Below are positions 19,072 through 27,199 of a DNA stretch of 64,000 nucleotides, one piece after another (the first letter of the stretch is position 1; the number at the start of each line of letters is the position of its first letter). Made by a program: the position numbers and the translations under genes. This DNA comes from Croceicoccus naphthovorans. Lineage in GTDB: Bacteria; Pseudomonadota; Alphaproteobacteria; Sphingomonadales; Sphingomonadaceae. The notes beneath the pieces are model-generated. The model was given only the letters and a program-made list of their open reading frames with translations, was not told the DNA's origin and searched no databases. The stretch spans positions 2,359,501 through 2,423,500 of the forward strand of contig NZ_CP011770.1 in assembly GCF_001028705.1 (NCBI RefSeq), in the 5' to 3' direction.

Positions 19072-19541
19072 TGCCGACCCGCGCCGAGATCGCCGGTATC
19101 ATGTCGGTCATGCAATCGGCTTTCGACCCGGCCTATGGCGAAGCATGGAACGAAGCGCAGGTGACGTCCGCACTGCTGGTACCCGGCACGCGTTTCGCGC
19201 TGGCCGATGCGGCGGGGATCATCGGCCCGCCTTCCCCGTCAGTGCCCAGCGCGGGGTTCTACCTTTCACGCCAGACGCTGGACGAGGAGGAACTGCTGCT
19301 ACTCGCCGTCCTGCCCGAATATCGCAGATCCGGTTGTGCCACGCGGCTGTTCGAGCATCTGACCTGCGCTTGTCGCGATCGCGGTGTCGCGCGCCTGTTT
19401 CTGGAAATGCGGGCCGACAATACCGCGGCCCATTTTTACCAAAAGATGGGGTTTCAGCCGGTTGGGCTTCGCAAAGCCTATTATCGCGGGGCCGATGGCC
19501 AGTATCGCGATGCGCGTACACTGGCGCTCGACCTCGCCTGA
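19068..19541 (+). CDS. rimI: ribosomal protein S18-alanine N-acetyltransferase (RimI-like GNAT)
   Basis: A 157-residue GNAT acetyltransferase. The acetyl-CoA binding core is LLAVLPEYRRSGCATRLFEHL, followed by LFLEMRADNTAAHFYQKMGFQPVGLRKAYY. These are the A and B motifs expected of RimI. RimI acetylates the N-terminal Ala of S18, whose gene lies at 4.9 kb here. Position after tsaB, with an ATGA overlap, favours RimI over a generic GNAT, though substrate cannot be proven from sequence. Confidence 0.85.
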   Translation: MMPTRAEIAGIMSVMQSAFDPAYGEAWNEAQVTSALLVPGTRFALADAAGIIGPPSPSVPSAGFYLSRQTLDEEELLLLAVLPEYRRSGCATRLFEHLTCACRDRGVARLFLEMRADNTAAHFYQKMGFQPVGLRKAYYRGADGQYRDARTLALDLA

Positions 19542-19557
19542 TTTCGATTTCGATTTC
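19540..19557. repeat. GATTTC triple repeat
   Basis: Three tandem GATTTC units begin at the last bases of the rimI stop codon and extend into the 188-bp leader before mucR. The leader is more AT-rich than its surroundings and probably carries the mucR promoter. I see no clear -35/-10 pair. Confidence 0.5.
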
Positions 19558-19729
19558 ATAGTCCGCAAAACAGCGCAAAATCTGGCAAAAGGTGTGAACG
19601 TTTCGCTGGCCTTGTTATTTCGCAGTTGCAAGATTAAGGGCCGGTCAAGCCCGATGCGCCCCCAGTTTCTCGCACCCCCCCTTCGCATGATGGCGAGTAA
19701 CGCATCCGGCCAAAGACAAGAGGACTTCC

Positions 19730-20164
19730 ATGGACGAAGCCAAACCGGACATGACCGAAACGCTTATCACTCTCACGTCCGATATCGTCGCCGCGCACGT
19801 CAGCAACAACTCTGTCGATGTCGACCAGGTGCCGACGCTGATCAACAACATCTATGGCGCGCTCGCCGGACTTGGCGGCGTGCAGGCCGAACCGGAATCG
19901 CCGCCGGAGCCCGCCGTTTCGATCCGCTCTTCGGTTAAGCCCGATTACATCGTCTGCCTTGAAGACGGTAAAAAACTGAAAATGCTGAAGCGTCACCTGA
20001 TGACGCATTACAACATGACCCCGGAAGAGTATCGCGCGCGCTGGAACCTGCCCGCCGATTACCCGATGGTCGCCCCCAACTATGCAGAAAAGCGTCGCGA
20101 ACTGGCCAAGAAGATTGGCTTGGGTCGCAAGCCCGGCGCGCGCAAGGGTGCGAAAAAGGGCTGA
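19730..20164 (+). CDS. MucR/Ros family zinc-finger transcriptional regulator
   Basis: A 144-residue DNA-binding regulator of the alphaproteobacterial Ros/MucR family, which often controls exopolysaccharide, motility and cell-cycle genes and usually represses its own promoter. The prokaryotic zinc finger is Cys76-x2-Asp79-x9-His89-x3-His93 (CLEDGKKLKMLKRHLMTH), followed by the conserved NMTPEEYRARWNLPADYPMVAPNYAEKR block. The C terminus is a basic GRKPGARKGAKKG tail. The conserved N-terminal oligomerisation region (TLITLTSDIVAAHVSNN) is present. The AT-rich leader upstream would suit autoregulation. Confidence 0.93.
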   Translation: MDEAKPDMTETLITLTSDIVAAHVSNNSVDVDQVPTLINNIYGALAGLGGVQAEPESPPEPAVSIRSSVKPDYIVCLEDGKKLKMLKRHLMTHYNMTPEEYRARWNLPADYPMVAPNYAEKRRELAKKIGLGRKPGARKGAKKG

Positions 20165-20170
20165 GCAAAA

Positions 20171-20188
20171 CCGGTCAGGCGCGACCGG
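20171..20188 (+). terminator. weak inverted repeat after mucR
   Basis: CCGGTC at 20171-20176 and GACCGG at 20183-20188 enclose a six-base loop, seven bases after the mucR stop. There is no U tract, so termination is uncertain. Confidence 0.3.
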
Positions 20189-20262
20189 CAAAAGGTTGCG
20201 CACGCGGGAAGCCAGCCTATTATGGCCCCGGTAATTCCCATTAAGGGGCTCATTCCAATTGA

Positions 20263-20282
20263 GGGGCGGATTTTTCCGCCCC
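20263..20282 (+). other. perfect hairpin upstream of fur
   Basis: GGGGCGG at 20263-20269 pairs with CCGCCCC at 20276-20282 around an ATTTTT loop, 24 bases before the preferred fur GTG. It could end the mucR transcript or shape the fur leader. No U tract follows. Confidence 0.45.
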
Positions 20283-20306
20283 TTCAACACAGGTCCAGCT
20301 GAACGC

Positions 20307-20726
20307 GTGCCCAATCGCATCGACATCGAAGCCGTCTGCGCCGAACGCGGTCTGCGCATCACCGAACAGCGCCGCGTGATCGCGCGCGTCCTGTCCGATG
20401 CCGAGGATCATCCCGACGTCGAAAAGCTGCACGAACGCGCCTCTGCCATCGATCCGGGCATCTCGATCGCGACGGTGTACCGTACCGTCCGTCTGTTTGA
20501 AGAGGCGGGTATTCTCGACCGTCACGATTTCGGCGACGGCCGCGCCCGGTATGAGGCTGCGCCAGAGGCGCATCACGACCACCTGATCGATGTCGAAACC
20601 GGCAAAGTCGTGGAATTCGTCGATCCGGAACTGGAAGCGTTGCAGCGCCAGATTGCAGAGCGGCTGGGCTTTCGCCTCGTCGATCATCGCATGGAACTCT
20701 ACGGCGTCAGGCTGGAACGGGACTGA
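20307..20726 (+). CDS. fur: Fur family transcriptional regulator
   Basis: A metal-responsive repressor of the Fur superfamily. The 139-residue product has the winged helix with RITEQRRVIARVL and ISIATVYRTVRLFEEAGIL, then the metal site region YEAAPEAHHDHLIDVETGKVVEF. The CxxC structural zinc motifs of E. coli Fur are absent, as in many alphaproteobacterial Fur and Irr proteins. The GTG at 20307 is preferred. The longer TTG frame at 20259 would read through the GGGGCGG hairpin. Fur is most likely, but Irr-like or Mur-like metal specificity cannot be excluded. The acyltransferase gene follows 5 bp later. Confidence 0.88.
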   Translation: MPNRIDIEAVCAERGLRITEQRRVIARVLSDAEDHPDVEKLHERASAIDPGISIATVYRTVRLFEEAGILDRHDFGDGRARYEAAPEAHHDHLIDVETGKVVEFVDPELEALQRQIAERLGFRLVDHRMELYGVRLERD

Positions 20727-20731
20727 CCCCG

Positions 20732-21457
20732 ATGCGCCGCCTGCGGATCGCATACCGCATGGCCGCGCTTATCGTATGGCTGATCCTGTGCGTCGGCGCC
20801 TTTTACATCGCTGCCCCGTTCACGCGCCGCAATCCGGTGCCGCCGCGTTTTCTGGCGGGCGTGGCGACGATTGCGGGCGTACGGGTCAGGCGGATCGGTT
20901 CGATAAGCGCGCCCCGCGCAGTCCTGCTGGCCAATCACCTAAGCTGGCTCGATATTCCCCTGCTCGCCGGAACTACCGGATCGGTTTTCGTGGCGCACGA
21001 CGGGCTGGCTGGCAATCGCGCCCTGAAATGGCTGTGCGATATGAACGACACGGTGTTTATCGCCCGGTCGCGCCGGTCGACCGTTGCGCATCAGGTCGAT
21101 CAAGTTCGCGAGGCACTGGATGCGGCGCGGGTGCTGACCGTCTTTCCCGAAGGCACGACCAATGATGGAACCGCCCTGCTGCCGATAAAAAGCGCGCTGC
21201 TCTCTGCCCTCGACACGACCGATGCGGGCACGGCGATCCACCCGGTCGCCCTGTCCTACGGCGATGCCACGCAAGAGATCGCATGGGTGGGCAACGAACC
21301 GGGCGCCACGAATTTCTTCAACGTCCTTGGCCGCGGCAAGCCCATTGACGCTACCGTCACGATCCTGCCCGCATTGACGGGCGAGGCGCTGAACGGGCGC
21401 AAGGCCATTGCCGAAGCGACACGGGATGCGCTGACCAAGGCGATGGCAGGATGGTAA
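20732..21457 (+). CDS. 1-acyl-sn-glycerol-3-phosphate acyltransferase family protein (PlsC-like)
   Basis: A 241-residue membrane-associated acyltransferase. A hydrophobic N-terminal segment (about residues 9-28) precedes the catalytic HX4D motif in NHLSWLD (His69, Asp74) and the substrate motif FPEGTTNDGT. This is the PlsC fold used to make phosphatidic acid or to acylate related lipids such as ornithine lipids. It starts 5 bp after fur and overlaps the next gene by 7 bp, so all three may be co-transcribed. The acceptor lipid cannot be assigned. Confidence 0.88.
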   Translation: MRRLRIAYRMAALIVWLILCVGAFYIAAPFTRRNPVPPRFLAGVATIAGVRVRRIGSISAPRAVLLANHLSWLDIPLLAGTTGSVFVAHDGLAGNRALKWLCDMNDTVFIARSRRSTVAHQVDQVREALDAARVLTVFPEGTTNDGTALLPIKSALLSALDTTDAGTAIHPVALSYGDATQEIAWVGNEPGATNFFNVLGRGKPIDATVTILPALTGEALNGRKAIAEATRDALTKAMAGW

Positions 21458-22161
21458 CACGCATTGTGGGCGCGGACCTCGACCTGCTCACCCTGAACGG
21501 TCAGGATCAACCCCGCCATGTTGCCGACTTCGCGCTCGAAAATTGTGAGGTGATGGGCAACATGCTGGCCAGCGTCCACCCCGGCGAATGGCGCACGATC
21601 CGCAACTGCTCCGCCGTGAAGTGCATGCAGATGAATTGCTCGCTGGCGGGGACAGTGGTTGAGGACTGCCTGCTCGACACGATGGGTCAGAAGGGGCGCT
21701 CGTACCTGCAACTCGACGCTTGCGTGTTCATCCGAACCACGGTTCGGGGACGGATAACGACGACGCTATTCCGCTTTGACCCCCATCCGTTTCAGGATAC
21801 GACGACCGGTCCGAAATTCTCCGACCAGTGGCGCGACGAACTGGCGGCGCGCTATCGCGGTGTGGATTGGGCGCTCGACATCACGGAGGCCAAGTTCGCG
21901 TCGCTGACCAGCCTCGTCACCGTGCCCGGCCACCTCGTCCACTTCGCCCCCGAACGCGCCATCCGCATTCGCCGCGAGGGACTGACCGATGGCTGGCAAG
22001 AGCGCATGCCGATGATCATGCAGATCTGCTGCGAGGATTTCATCTTCGATTCCCCCTTTGACAGTTTCGTCGTCGCGCGTGGAGAGAAAAAGGCCGACCG
22101 CGAGAAATTCGCCGAATGGGCGGCGATCATGCGTGCAGAGGACTTTGCCGATCCGGCCTGA
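21451..22161 (+). CDS. unrecognised Cys-rich protein, possible beta-solenoid
   Basis: A 236-residue cytosolic-looking protein with no signal peptide. The first half has short repeating strands with regularly placed Cys and Asn: [46 protein letters not shown]. This resembles a short parallel beta-helix. The second half is different, with [21 protein letters not shown] and an [17 protein letters not shown] segment. The ATG overlaps the acyltransferase gene by 7 bp and miaB begins 20 bp after the stop. I do not recognise the family, and its position between a lipid acyltransferase and miaB gives no clear function. Confidence 0.75.
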   Translation: MVTRIVGADLDLLTLNGQDQPRHVADFALENCEVMGNMLASVHPGEWRTIRNCSAVKCMQMNCSLAGTVVEDCLLDTMGQKGRSYLQLDACVFIRTTVRGRITTTLFRFDPHPFQDTTTGPKFSDQWRDELAARYRGVDWALDITEAKFASLTSLVTVPGHLVHFAPERAIRIRREGLTDGWQERMPMIMQICCEDFIFDSPFDSFVVARGEKKADREKFAEWAAIMRAEDFADPA

Positions 22162-22181
22162 TTGCGGTAAGGGCGCGCGAC

Positions 22182-23510
22182 ATGACCAAGGTTTCTATCC
22201 CCCGCACCTTTCGCGTAAAAAGCTTCGGCTGCCAGATGAACGTCTATGACGGCGAACGCATGGCCGAATTGCTGGGCGAACAGGGCATGGCCGCCGCCGA
22301 AGAAGGCGACGATGCCGACCTTGTCGTTCTGAACACCTGCCACATCCGCGAAAAGGCGGCAGAGAAAGTCTATTCCGACATCGGTCGCCTCAAACGCGAA
22401 GACGGCACCAGCCCGTTGATCGCCGTGGCCGGATGCGTCGCGCAGGCAGAGGGCGAAGAAATCATGGCCCGCGCCAAGGACGTGCGCATGGTCGTCGGCC
22501 CGCAGGCCTATCACCGGCTGCCCGACATGATCGACCGCGCCAGCAAGGGTGAGCGTGTGACCGACACCGACATGCCCGCCGACGCAAAGTTCGGCGCGCT
22601 GCCCGCCCGTCGCAAGCGTGCGCCCAGCGCATTCCTGACGGTGCAGGAAGGCTGCGACAAGTTCTGCACTTATTGCGTTGTGCCCTACACCCGCGGCGCA
22701 GAAATCAGCCGGCCCTTTGCTGATCTGATCGAAGAAGCCCGCCGCCTTGTCTACCAAGGTGCGCGCGAAATAACGCTGCTGGGCCAGAACGTGAATGCCT
22801 GGGATGGAGAGGACGCCAAGGGCCGCAAGATCGGCCTTGATGGCTTGGTCCGCGAACTTGCCGCGCTGCCCGATCTGGCGCGCATTCGTTACACCACCAG
22901 CCACCCCAATGACATGTCCGACGCGCTGATCGCCGCGCATGGTGAGGTCGACAAGCTGATGCCTTACCTGCATCTGCCCGTGCAGTCGGGCAGCGACCGC
23001 GTGCTGGCGGCGATGAACCGCAGCCATACCGCAGAGAGCTATATCCGCCTGATCGAACGGGTGCGCGAAGCGCGGCCTGACATCGCGATCAGCGGCGATT
23101 TTATTGTCGGATTTCCGGGTGAGAGCGAGCAGGACTTTGCCGACACGCTCTCCATCGTCGACACCATTGGCTATGCTGCTGCATTCAGCTTCAAGTACTC
23201 ACCCCGCCCCGGCACCCCCGCCGCGACCATGGAAGACCAGATCACGCGCGAGGTGATGGACGACCGGCTGCAACGGCTTCAGGCCGCGCTGACCCGCGAC
23301 AGCCACGCCTTCAACCGCGCGACCGTGGGCAGGACCTGCGACGTGCTGGTCGAACGGACCGGACGGCGCGAGGGACAGTGGCTGGGCAAGACCCCATGGC
23401 TGCAATCGGCCTATTTCACGGGCGACCATGCCGTCGGCGATCTGGTGCGGGTCGAACTGATGGACGCCAACCCGAACTCGCTGTCGGCGCGGGTGCTGCA
23501 ACTGGCTTAA
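22182..23510 (+). CDS. miaB: tRNA-2-methylthio-N6-dimethylallyladenosine synthase MiaB
   Basis: A radical SAM methylthiotransferase acting on i6A37 of tRNA. The 442-residue protein has an N-terminal UPF0004 domain with [24 protein letters not shown] and VAGCVAQ, whose three Cys bind the auxiliary cluster. The radical SAM motif [15 protein letters not shown] comes next, then a C-terminal TRAM domain ([20 protein letters not shown]). I chose the ATG at 22182, where the conserved N terminus begins. It heads the miaB-lipoprotein-phoH-ybeY-corC series. Confidence 0.96.
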   Translation: MTKVSIPRTFRVKSFGCQMNVYDGERMAELLGEQGMAAAEEGDDADLVVLNTCHIREKAAEKVYSDIGRLKREDGTSPLIAVAGCVAQAEGEEIMARAKDVRMVVGPQAYHRLPDMIDRASKGERVTDTDMPADAKFGALPARRKRAPSAFLTVQEGCDKFCTYCVVPYTRGAEISRPFADLIEEARRLVYQGAREITLLGQNVNAWDGEDAKGRKIGLDGLVRELAALPDLARIRYTTSHPNDMSDALIAAHGEVDKLMPYLHLPVQSGSDRVLAAMNRSHTAESYIRLIERVREARPDIAISGDFIVGFPGESEQDFADTLSIVDTIGYAAAFSFKYSPRPGTPAATMEDQITREVMDDRLQRLQAALTRDSHAFNRATVGRTCDVLVERTGRREGQWLGKTPWLQSAYFTGDHAVGDLVRVELMDANPNSLSARVLQLA

Positions 23511-23564
23511 TCGCCTTAACATCGGGGCAATTCATGCTTGCCCGAATCGATTGCGCCGCCAAGA

Positions 23565-24494
23565 ATGCGCCGCATGGGGATGGGTCTACGCAACGCACTG
23601 ATCGCATTGGCGAATATCGCCGCGCTTGCTTTGTCCGGATGCGGCGGGGAGATGCCGGCGCAAGCGGATGAGGACGTGCCGGTCGCGGCGCCGAGCGCCG
23701 AGCCGGAGGACGAGACGCCCTCGCCCAATGTCGCGGTCGGCAATCTGGCCCCGGGTTTCGCGCCCATTGCCTTCGACCTTGCCGGATCGAGCTGGCTGGT
23801 CGTCGCCATCGACGGAAAGCCGCTTTCCGACCGCTATTCCGACCTTGCCACCGTCCATTTCACCGATACGATGATCTATTGGCAGGCGTGCAACCACCAC
23901 GAAGGGCTTTACGTTGATACCGGCCCCAGCTTTGCGCTGGGCCGCATCACGGCGACACTGGTGGCCTGCCCTGCGCAAAGCCCCGATGCCGAGCTGGCAC
24001 AAGTGCTGGGCGGTCGCCCGCTGATCGCCAGCAATGCAGAGGGTAAGCTGATGCTGGCCCTAAAAGGCCGCACGCTGACGCTTTCGCAGATCGATTCGCG
24101 CTACAAGAACGTCGCCGCCCCGCCGCTGGAGGCTGGACCGTTCCGCATCATGCTGGCCGACGGCGGTTCGCGTCCGCCGGTGCTGTCGTTCAAGGGTAAC
24201 AACTTCTCGGTCTGGATGGACTGTCCCGCCGCGATCCACGGCAAGGCGCGGGTTTCGAACGGACAGATGCGGACGAGCGATATTGCGGTGACGACCAGCT
24301 GCGACAGCTATCGCCCCACCGCAATCCGGTCTTTCGGCACGTTCCTTTCGCAGCCGCTTTCCATCGCGCGCGGGCCGAACGGCGAATTGCTGCTGACCGA
24401 CGGGATAACCGTCATGCATGGTCAGCAATGCTATCCCGATGCTTCGCCCTGCAACTATGCGACGAAACCGGCGGAAAAGGCGCCCGGTACATGA
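23565..24494 (+). CDS. META-domain-like lipoprotein
   Basis: A predicted lipoprotein of 309 residues. After a short signal sequence (LANIAALALSGC) the lipobox Cys is followed by an acidic linker (about residues 30-60). Two later modules each resemble META/DUF306 folds: LAGSSWLVVAIDGKPL with a central Cys in YWQACNHHEG, and a second copy around RIMLADGGSRPPVLSFKGNN. The nearby ATGs at 23574 and 23580 are alternative starts. It sits between miaB and phoH, which are often adjacent in other Proteobacteria, so it looks like a lineage-specific insertion. The function is unknown. Confidence 0.7.
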   Translation: MRRMGMGLRNALIALANIAALALSGCGGEMPAQADEDVPVAAPSAEPEDETPSPNVAVGNLAPGFAPIAFDLAGSSWLVVAIDGKPLSDRYSDLATVHFTDTMIYWQACNHHEGLYVDTGPSFALGRITATLVACPAQSPDAELAQVLGGRPLIASNAEGKLMLALKGRTLTLSQIDSRYKNVAAPPLEAGPFRIMLADGGSRPPVLSFKGNNFSVWMDCPAAIHGKARVSNGQMRTSDIAVTTSCDSYRPTAIRSFGTFLSQPLSIARGPNGELLLTDGITVMHGQQCYPDASPCNYATKPAEKAPGT

Positions 24495-24647
24495 CCCCCA
24501 AATGGTTGAGCATAGTGCATAGTCGCGTCCCAACCCCTTGTGCGGGTGCGTGGCAGTCTTATTCTCTAGGATAGCGATAACGAGTCGGGCGTTGCGAAGC
24601 GTGACGGCCGACCCCCTTGAAGAAGGAACATTCGTGGGGAACACCAA

Positions 24648-25691
24648 GTGAGCCGCAAGCCCTCTCGCATCCCGGTCGCCATCCCCGAAGACGAATCGCC
24701 AATCCATGCGCCACGCGGCAATGGCCGCGCCAGAACTGAGCTCGCGTTTGAAGACGCGGACGTGCTGGGCGCGCTGTTTGGCCAGTTCGACGCCAACCTC
24801 GTCCACATCGAAAACCGCCTTGGCGTCTATATCTCCGCACGGGGCAACCGCGTACAGATCGAAGGGCCGGAGGAAGCCGTCGCCCGCGCCCGCGAGGTGC
24901 TGACCGGCATGCACACCCGGCTGGGACAGGGGCAAGAGCTGGATCAGGGCGCGGTCGAATCGCTGATCGCGATGAGCAACGAGCCGACGCTGGAAGGCAT
25001 CATCACCGGCGATTCCAAGCGCCCGCCGATCATGATCCGCACCCGCAAGAAAACGATCGTGCCGCGCTCCGCCGCGCAGATCGACTATATGCAGGCGCTG
25101 ACCAGCAACGAGATCATCTTCGCGCTCGGCCCGGCGGGTACGGGCAAGACCTACCTCGCCGTCGCACAAGCGGTGGCGCAGCTGATCACCGGCAGTGTGC
25201 AGCGCCTGATCCTCTCGCGTCCGGCGGTCGAGGCGGGGGAGCGTATCGGATTCCTGCCCGGCGACATGAAGGAAAAGGTCGACCCCTATCTGCGCCCGCT
25301 TTACGATGCGCTCTACGATTGTCTGCCCGCCGAACAGGTCGAACGCCGCATCGCCAGCGGAGAGATCGAGATCGCGCCGATCGCCTTCATGCGCGGTCGT
25401 ACGCTGGGCGATGCCTTTGTGATTCTGGACGAGGCGCAGAACACCACCACTGCGCAGATGAAGATGTTCCTGACCCGATTCGGTCAGAACAGCCGCATGG
25501 TCGTGTGCGGAGACCCGCTTCAGGTCGACATTCCGGGCGGCGATTCGCACTCCGGTCTGGCCGATGCTGTGCGCCGGTTGGAGGGAATCGAAGGAATCGC
25601 CGTTTCGCGATTCACCGCCGCCGACGTCGTGCGGCATCCAATCGTCGGTCGGATCGTCGATGCTTATGAGGGCCCCCAAGCCCAAAAATGA
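24648..25691 (+). CDS. PhoH-like ATPase
   Basis: A cytosolic P-loop ATPase of the PhoH/YbeZ family, thought to act with YbeY in RNA metabolism. The 347-residue protein starts at GTG 24648. A KH-like segment (about 45-75, IENRLGVYISARGNRVQIEG) precedes the ATPase domain with Walker A GPAGTGKT at 161-168 and Walker B VILDEAQNTT. The 153-bp gap upstream contains no gene. Its stop is the first of three ATGA overlaps leading into ybeY. Confidence 0.94.
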   Translation: MSRKPSRIPVAIPEDESPIHAPRGNGRARTELAFEDADVLGALFGQFDANLVHIENRLGVYISARGNRVQIEGPEEAVARAREVLTGMHTRLGQGQELDQGAVESLIAMSNEPTLEGIITGDSKRPPIMIRTRKKTIVPRSAAQIDYMQALTSNEIIFALGPAGTGKTYLAVAQAVAQLITGSVQRLILSRPAVEAGERIGFLPGDMKEKVDPYLRPLYDALYDCLPAEQVERRIASGEIEIAPIAFMRGRTLGDAFVILDEAQNTTTAQMKMFLTRFGQNSRMVVCGDPLQVDIPGGDSHSGLADAVRRLEGIEGIAVSRFTAADVVRHPIVGRIVDAYEGPQAQK

Positions 25692-25722
25692 CTGCTCAGA
25701 AATGACTGCCCGCAAATGACCG
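25686..25722 (+). repeat. 14-nt tandem repeat forming two 5-codon micro-ORFs between phoH and ybeY
   Basis: The unit AAATGACTGCYCRS begins at 25686, 25700 and 25714, with the third copy partial. The phoH stop TGA (25689-25691) overlaps an ATG at 25688 that reads MTAQK and stops at 25703-25705. That stop overlaps an ATG at 25702 that reads MTARK and stops at 25717-25719. The last stop overlaps the ybeY ATG at 25716. Each junction is an ATGA. Confidence 0.9.
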
Positions 25723-26228
25723 TGCCGACATTGGAAATCGACATCGACCCGGTGTGGGGCGAAGATGTCGATTGGGACGCCCTGAGCACCCGGACCGCAG
25801 GGGCCGCAGCGGCCGAAGCGCCTGAACTTGCGCGTGCCAACATGCTGATAAGCGTGGTTTTCAGCGACGATGACGACGTTCACGCGCTTAATCGAGAATG
25901 GCGCGACAAGGACAAGCCGACCAACGTTCTGAGCTTTCCGATGCTGTCGCGCGAAGAGGTCGAGGCACTGTCGGATCAGCCCGCATTGCCGGTCATGCTG
26001 GGCGATATCGTGCTTGCGAAAGGGGTCTGCGCGCGCGAGGCGGAAGAAAAATCTGTTGCACTTGCGAACCATGCGACCCATTTGCTGGTCCACGGATTGC
26101 TTCATCTCGCCGGTTACGACCACGAGACGGGCGACGCCGATGCCGAAATCATGGAGGCGCTGGAAGTGCGCATCCTGGCCAGGCTAGGCATTGCGGACCC
26201 ATACGGGGATCGCCACCAACCTGTTTAG
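25716..26228 (+). CDS. ybeY: endoribonuclease YbeY (rRNA maturation factor)
   Basis: A zinc metalloprotein involved in 16S rRNA 3'-end maturation and ribosome quality control. The 170-residue protein has NREWRDKDKPTNVLSFP and the HxxxHxxxxxH zinc site at His126, His130 and His136 (HGLLHLAGYDH), with an LGDIVLA motif in between. Its ATG sits at the last of three ATGA junctions after phoH, so its translation probably depends on ribosomes finishing phoH. corC follows 17 bp downstream. Confidence 0.95.
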   Translation: MTVPTLEIDIDPVWGEDVDWDALSTRTAGAAAAEAPELARANMLISVVFSDDDDVHALNREWRDKDKPTNVLSFPMLSREEVEALSDQPALPVMLGDIVLAKGVCAREAEEKSVALANHATHLLVHGLLHLAGYDHETGDADAEIMEALEVRILARLGIADPYGDRHQPV

Positions 26229-26245
26229 GAGTGTAGAGGCCGACC

Positions 26246-27199
26246 ATGCCGGACGGCAGCCAGTACGAAGATCCACGCGACCCGGAGCCTGAGCGACGGG
26301 GGCAGGAGAAACACCTGCTGTGGAACCGCATCCGCACCTTCTTCGATGCGAGCGAGGGGGATCAGTCCCTGCGCGCCCAGATCGAGGAGGTTATCGACGA
26401 GCACGAAGAGGAAGAGCAGCGCGACGGCCTGCCGCCCGAAGAAGGCGATCTTTCGCCGACCGAGCGCCAGATGCTGCGCAACCTCCTCCATTTCAGCGAA
26501 CATGACGCCGACGACGTTGCGATTCCGCGCGGCGAGATCATCGCCCTAGACCGCAGCGCCAGCTGGGACGAACTGGTCGCGACTTTTGCCGAACACGGCC
26601 ATTCGCGCATGCCGGTCTATTCCGAATCGCTCGATCACGTGATCGGGATGATGCACATCAAGGATATCTTCCCCTTCCTCGCGCTCGATAAAGAACCGCC
26701 GGCGGACTGGACGCGCCTGATGCGTCAGCCGCTCTATGTGCCTCAGGCGCGCGGGGCGCTGGACGTTCTGGCAGACATGCGCGCGCGCCGGGTGCACCTT
26801 GCCATCGTGCTGGACGAATATTCGGGCACTGACGGCATCATCACCATCGAAGACCTAGTCGAGGAAATTGTCGGCGAGATCGAGGATGAGCACGACGATG
26901 CCCCGGTCGATTTGCTGGTGCCCATCGACGAGGGCATGTGGGACGCCGATGCGCGAACCGAGCTGGACGAAGTGGCCCGCCGCGTCGATCCGCGCCTTGC
27001 CGACGTGGAAGAGGCGGTCGACACGCTGGGCGGCCTTGCCTTCGTGCTGGCCGAACGCGTGCCGGTGGTGGGCGAAATCCTGCCGCATGACAGCGGCTGG
27101 AAGCTGGAAGTAATCGCCGGGAACGAGCGGCACGTCGAACGATTGCGGCTGCACCCCCCTTCGGGGGCCAGAGACCATCAGGCAGAGGAAGCCGCCTGA
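26246..27199 (+). CDS. CBS-domain protein, CorC/HlyC family (YbeX-like)
   Basis: A 317-residue soluble protein with an acidic N terminus (VIDEHEEEEQRDGLPPEEG). Two CBS domains follow, with DVAIPRGEIIALDRSASWDELVATFAEHGHSRMPVY and AIVLDEYSGTDGIITIEDLVEEIVGEIEDEHD. A C-terminal CorC_HlyC domain then covers VEEAVDTLGGLAFVLAERVPVVGE. The family is linked to Mg/Co efflux or to ribosome assembly in the ybeY operon. Its last base overlaps the LysR gene (TGATG). In many Proteobacteria lnt follows here, but not in this window. Confidence 0.92.
   Translation: MPDGSQYEDPRDPEPERRGQEKHLLWNRIRTFFDASEGDQSLRAQIEEVIDEHEEEEQRDGLPPEEGDLSPTERQMLRNLLHFSEHDADDVAIPRGEIIALDRSASWDELVATFAEHGHSRMPVYSESLDHVIGMMHIKDIFPFLALDKEPPADWTRLMRQPLYVPQARGALDVLADMRARRVHLAIVLDEYSGTDGIITIEDLVEEIVGEIEDEHDDAPVDLLVPIDEGMWDADARTELDEVARRVDPRLADVEEAVDTLGGLAFVLAERVPVVGEILPHDSGWKLEVIAGNERHVERLRLHPPSGARDHQAEEAA

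Noticed and set aside
24060..26123. Long minus-strand open frame across the META lipoprotein, phoH and ybeY
   Set aside because: It covers three plus-strand genes with clear motifs and shows no domain of its own.
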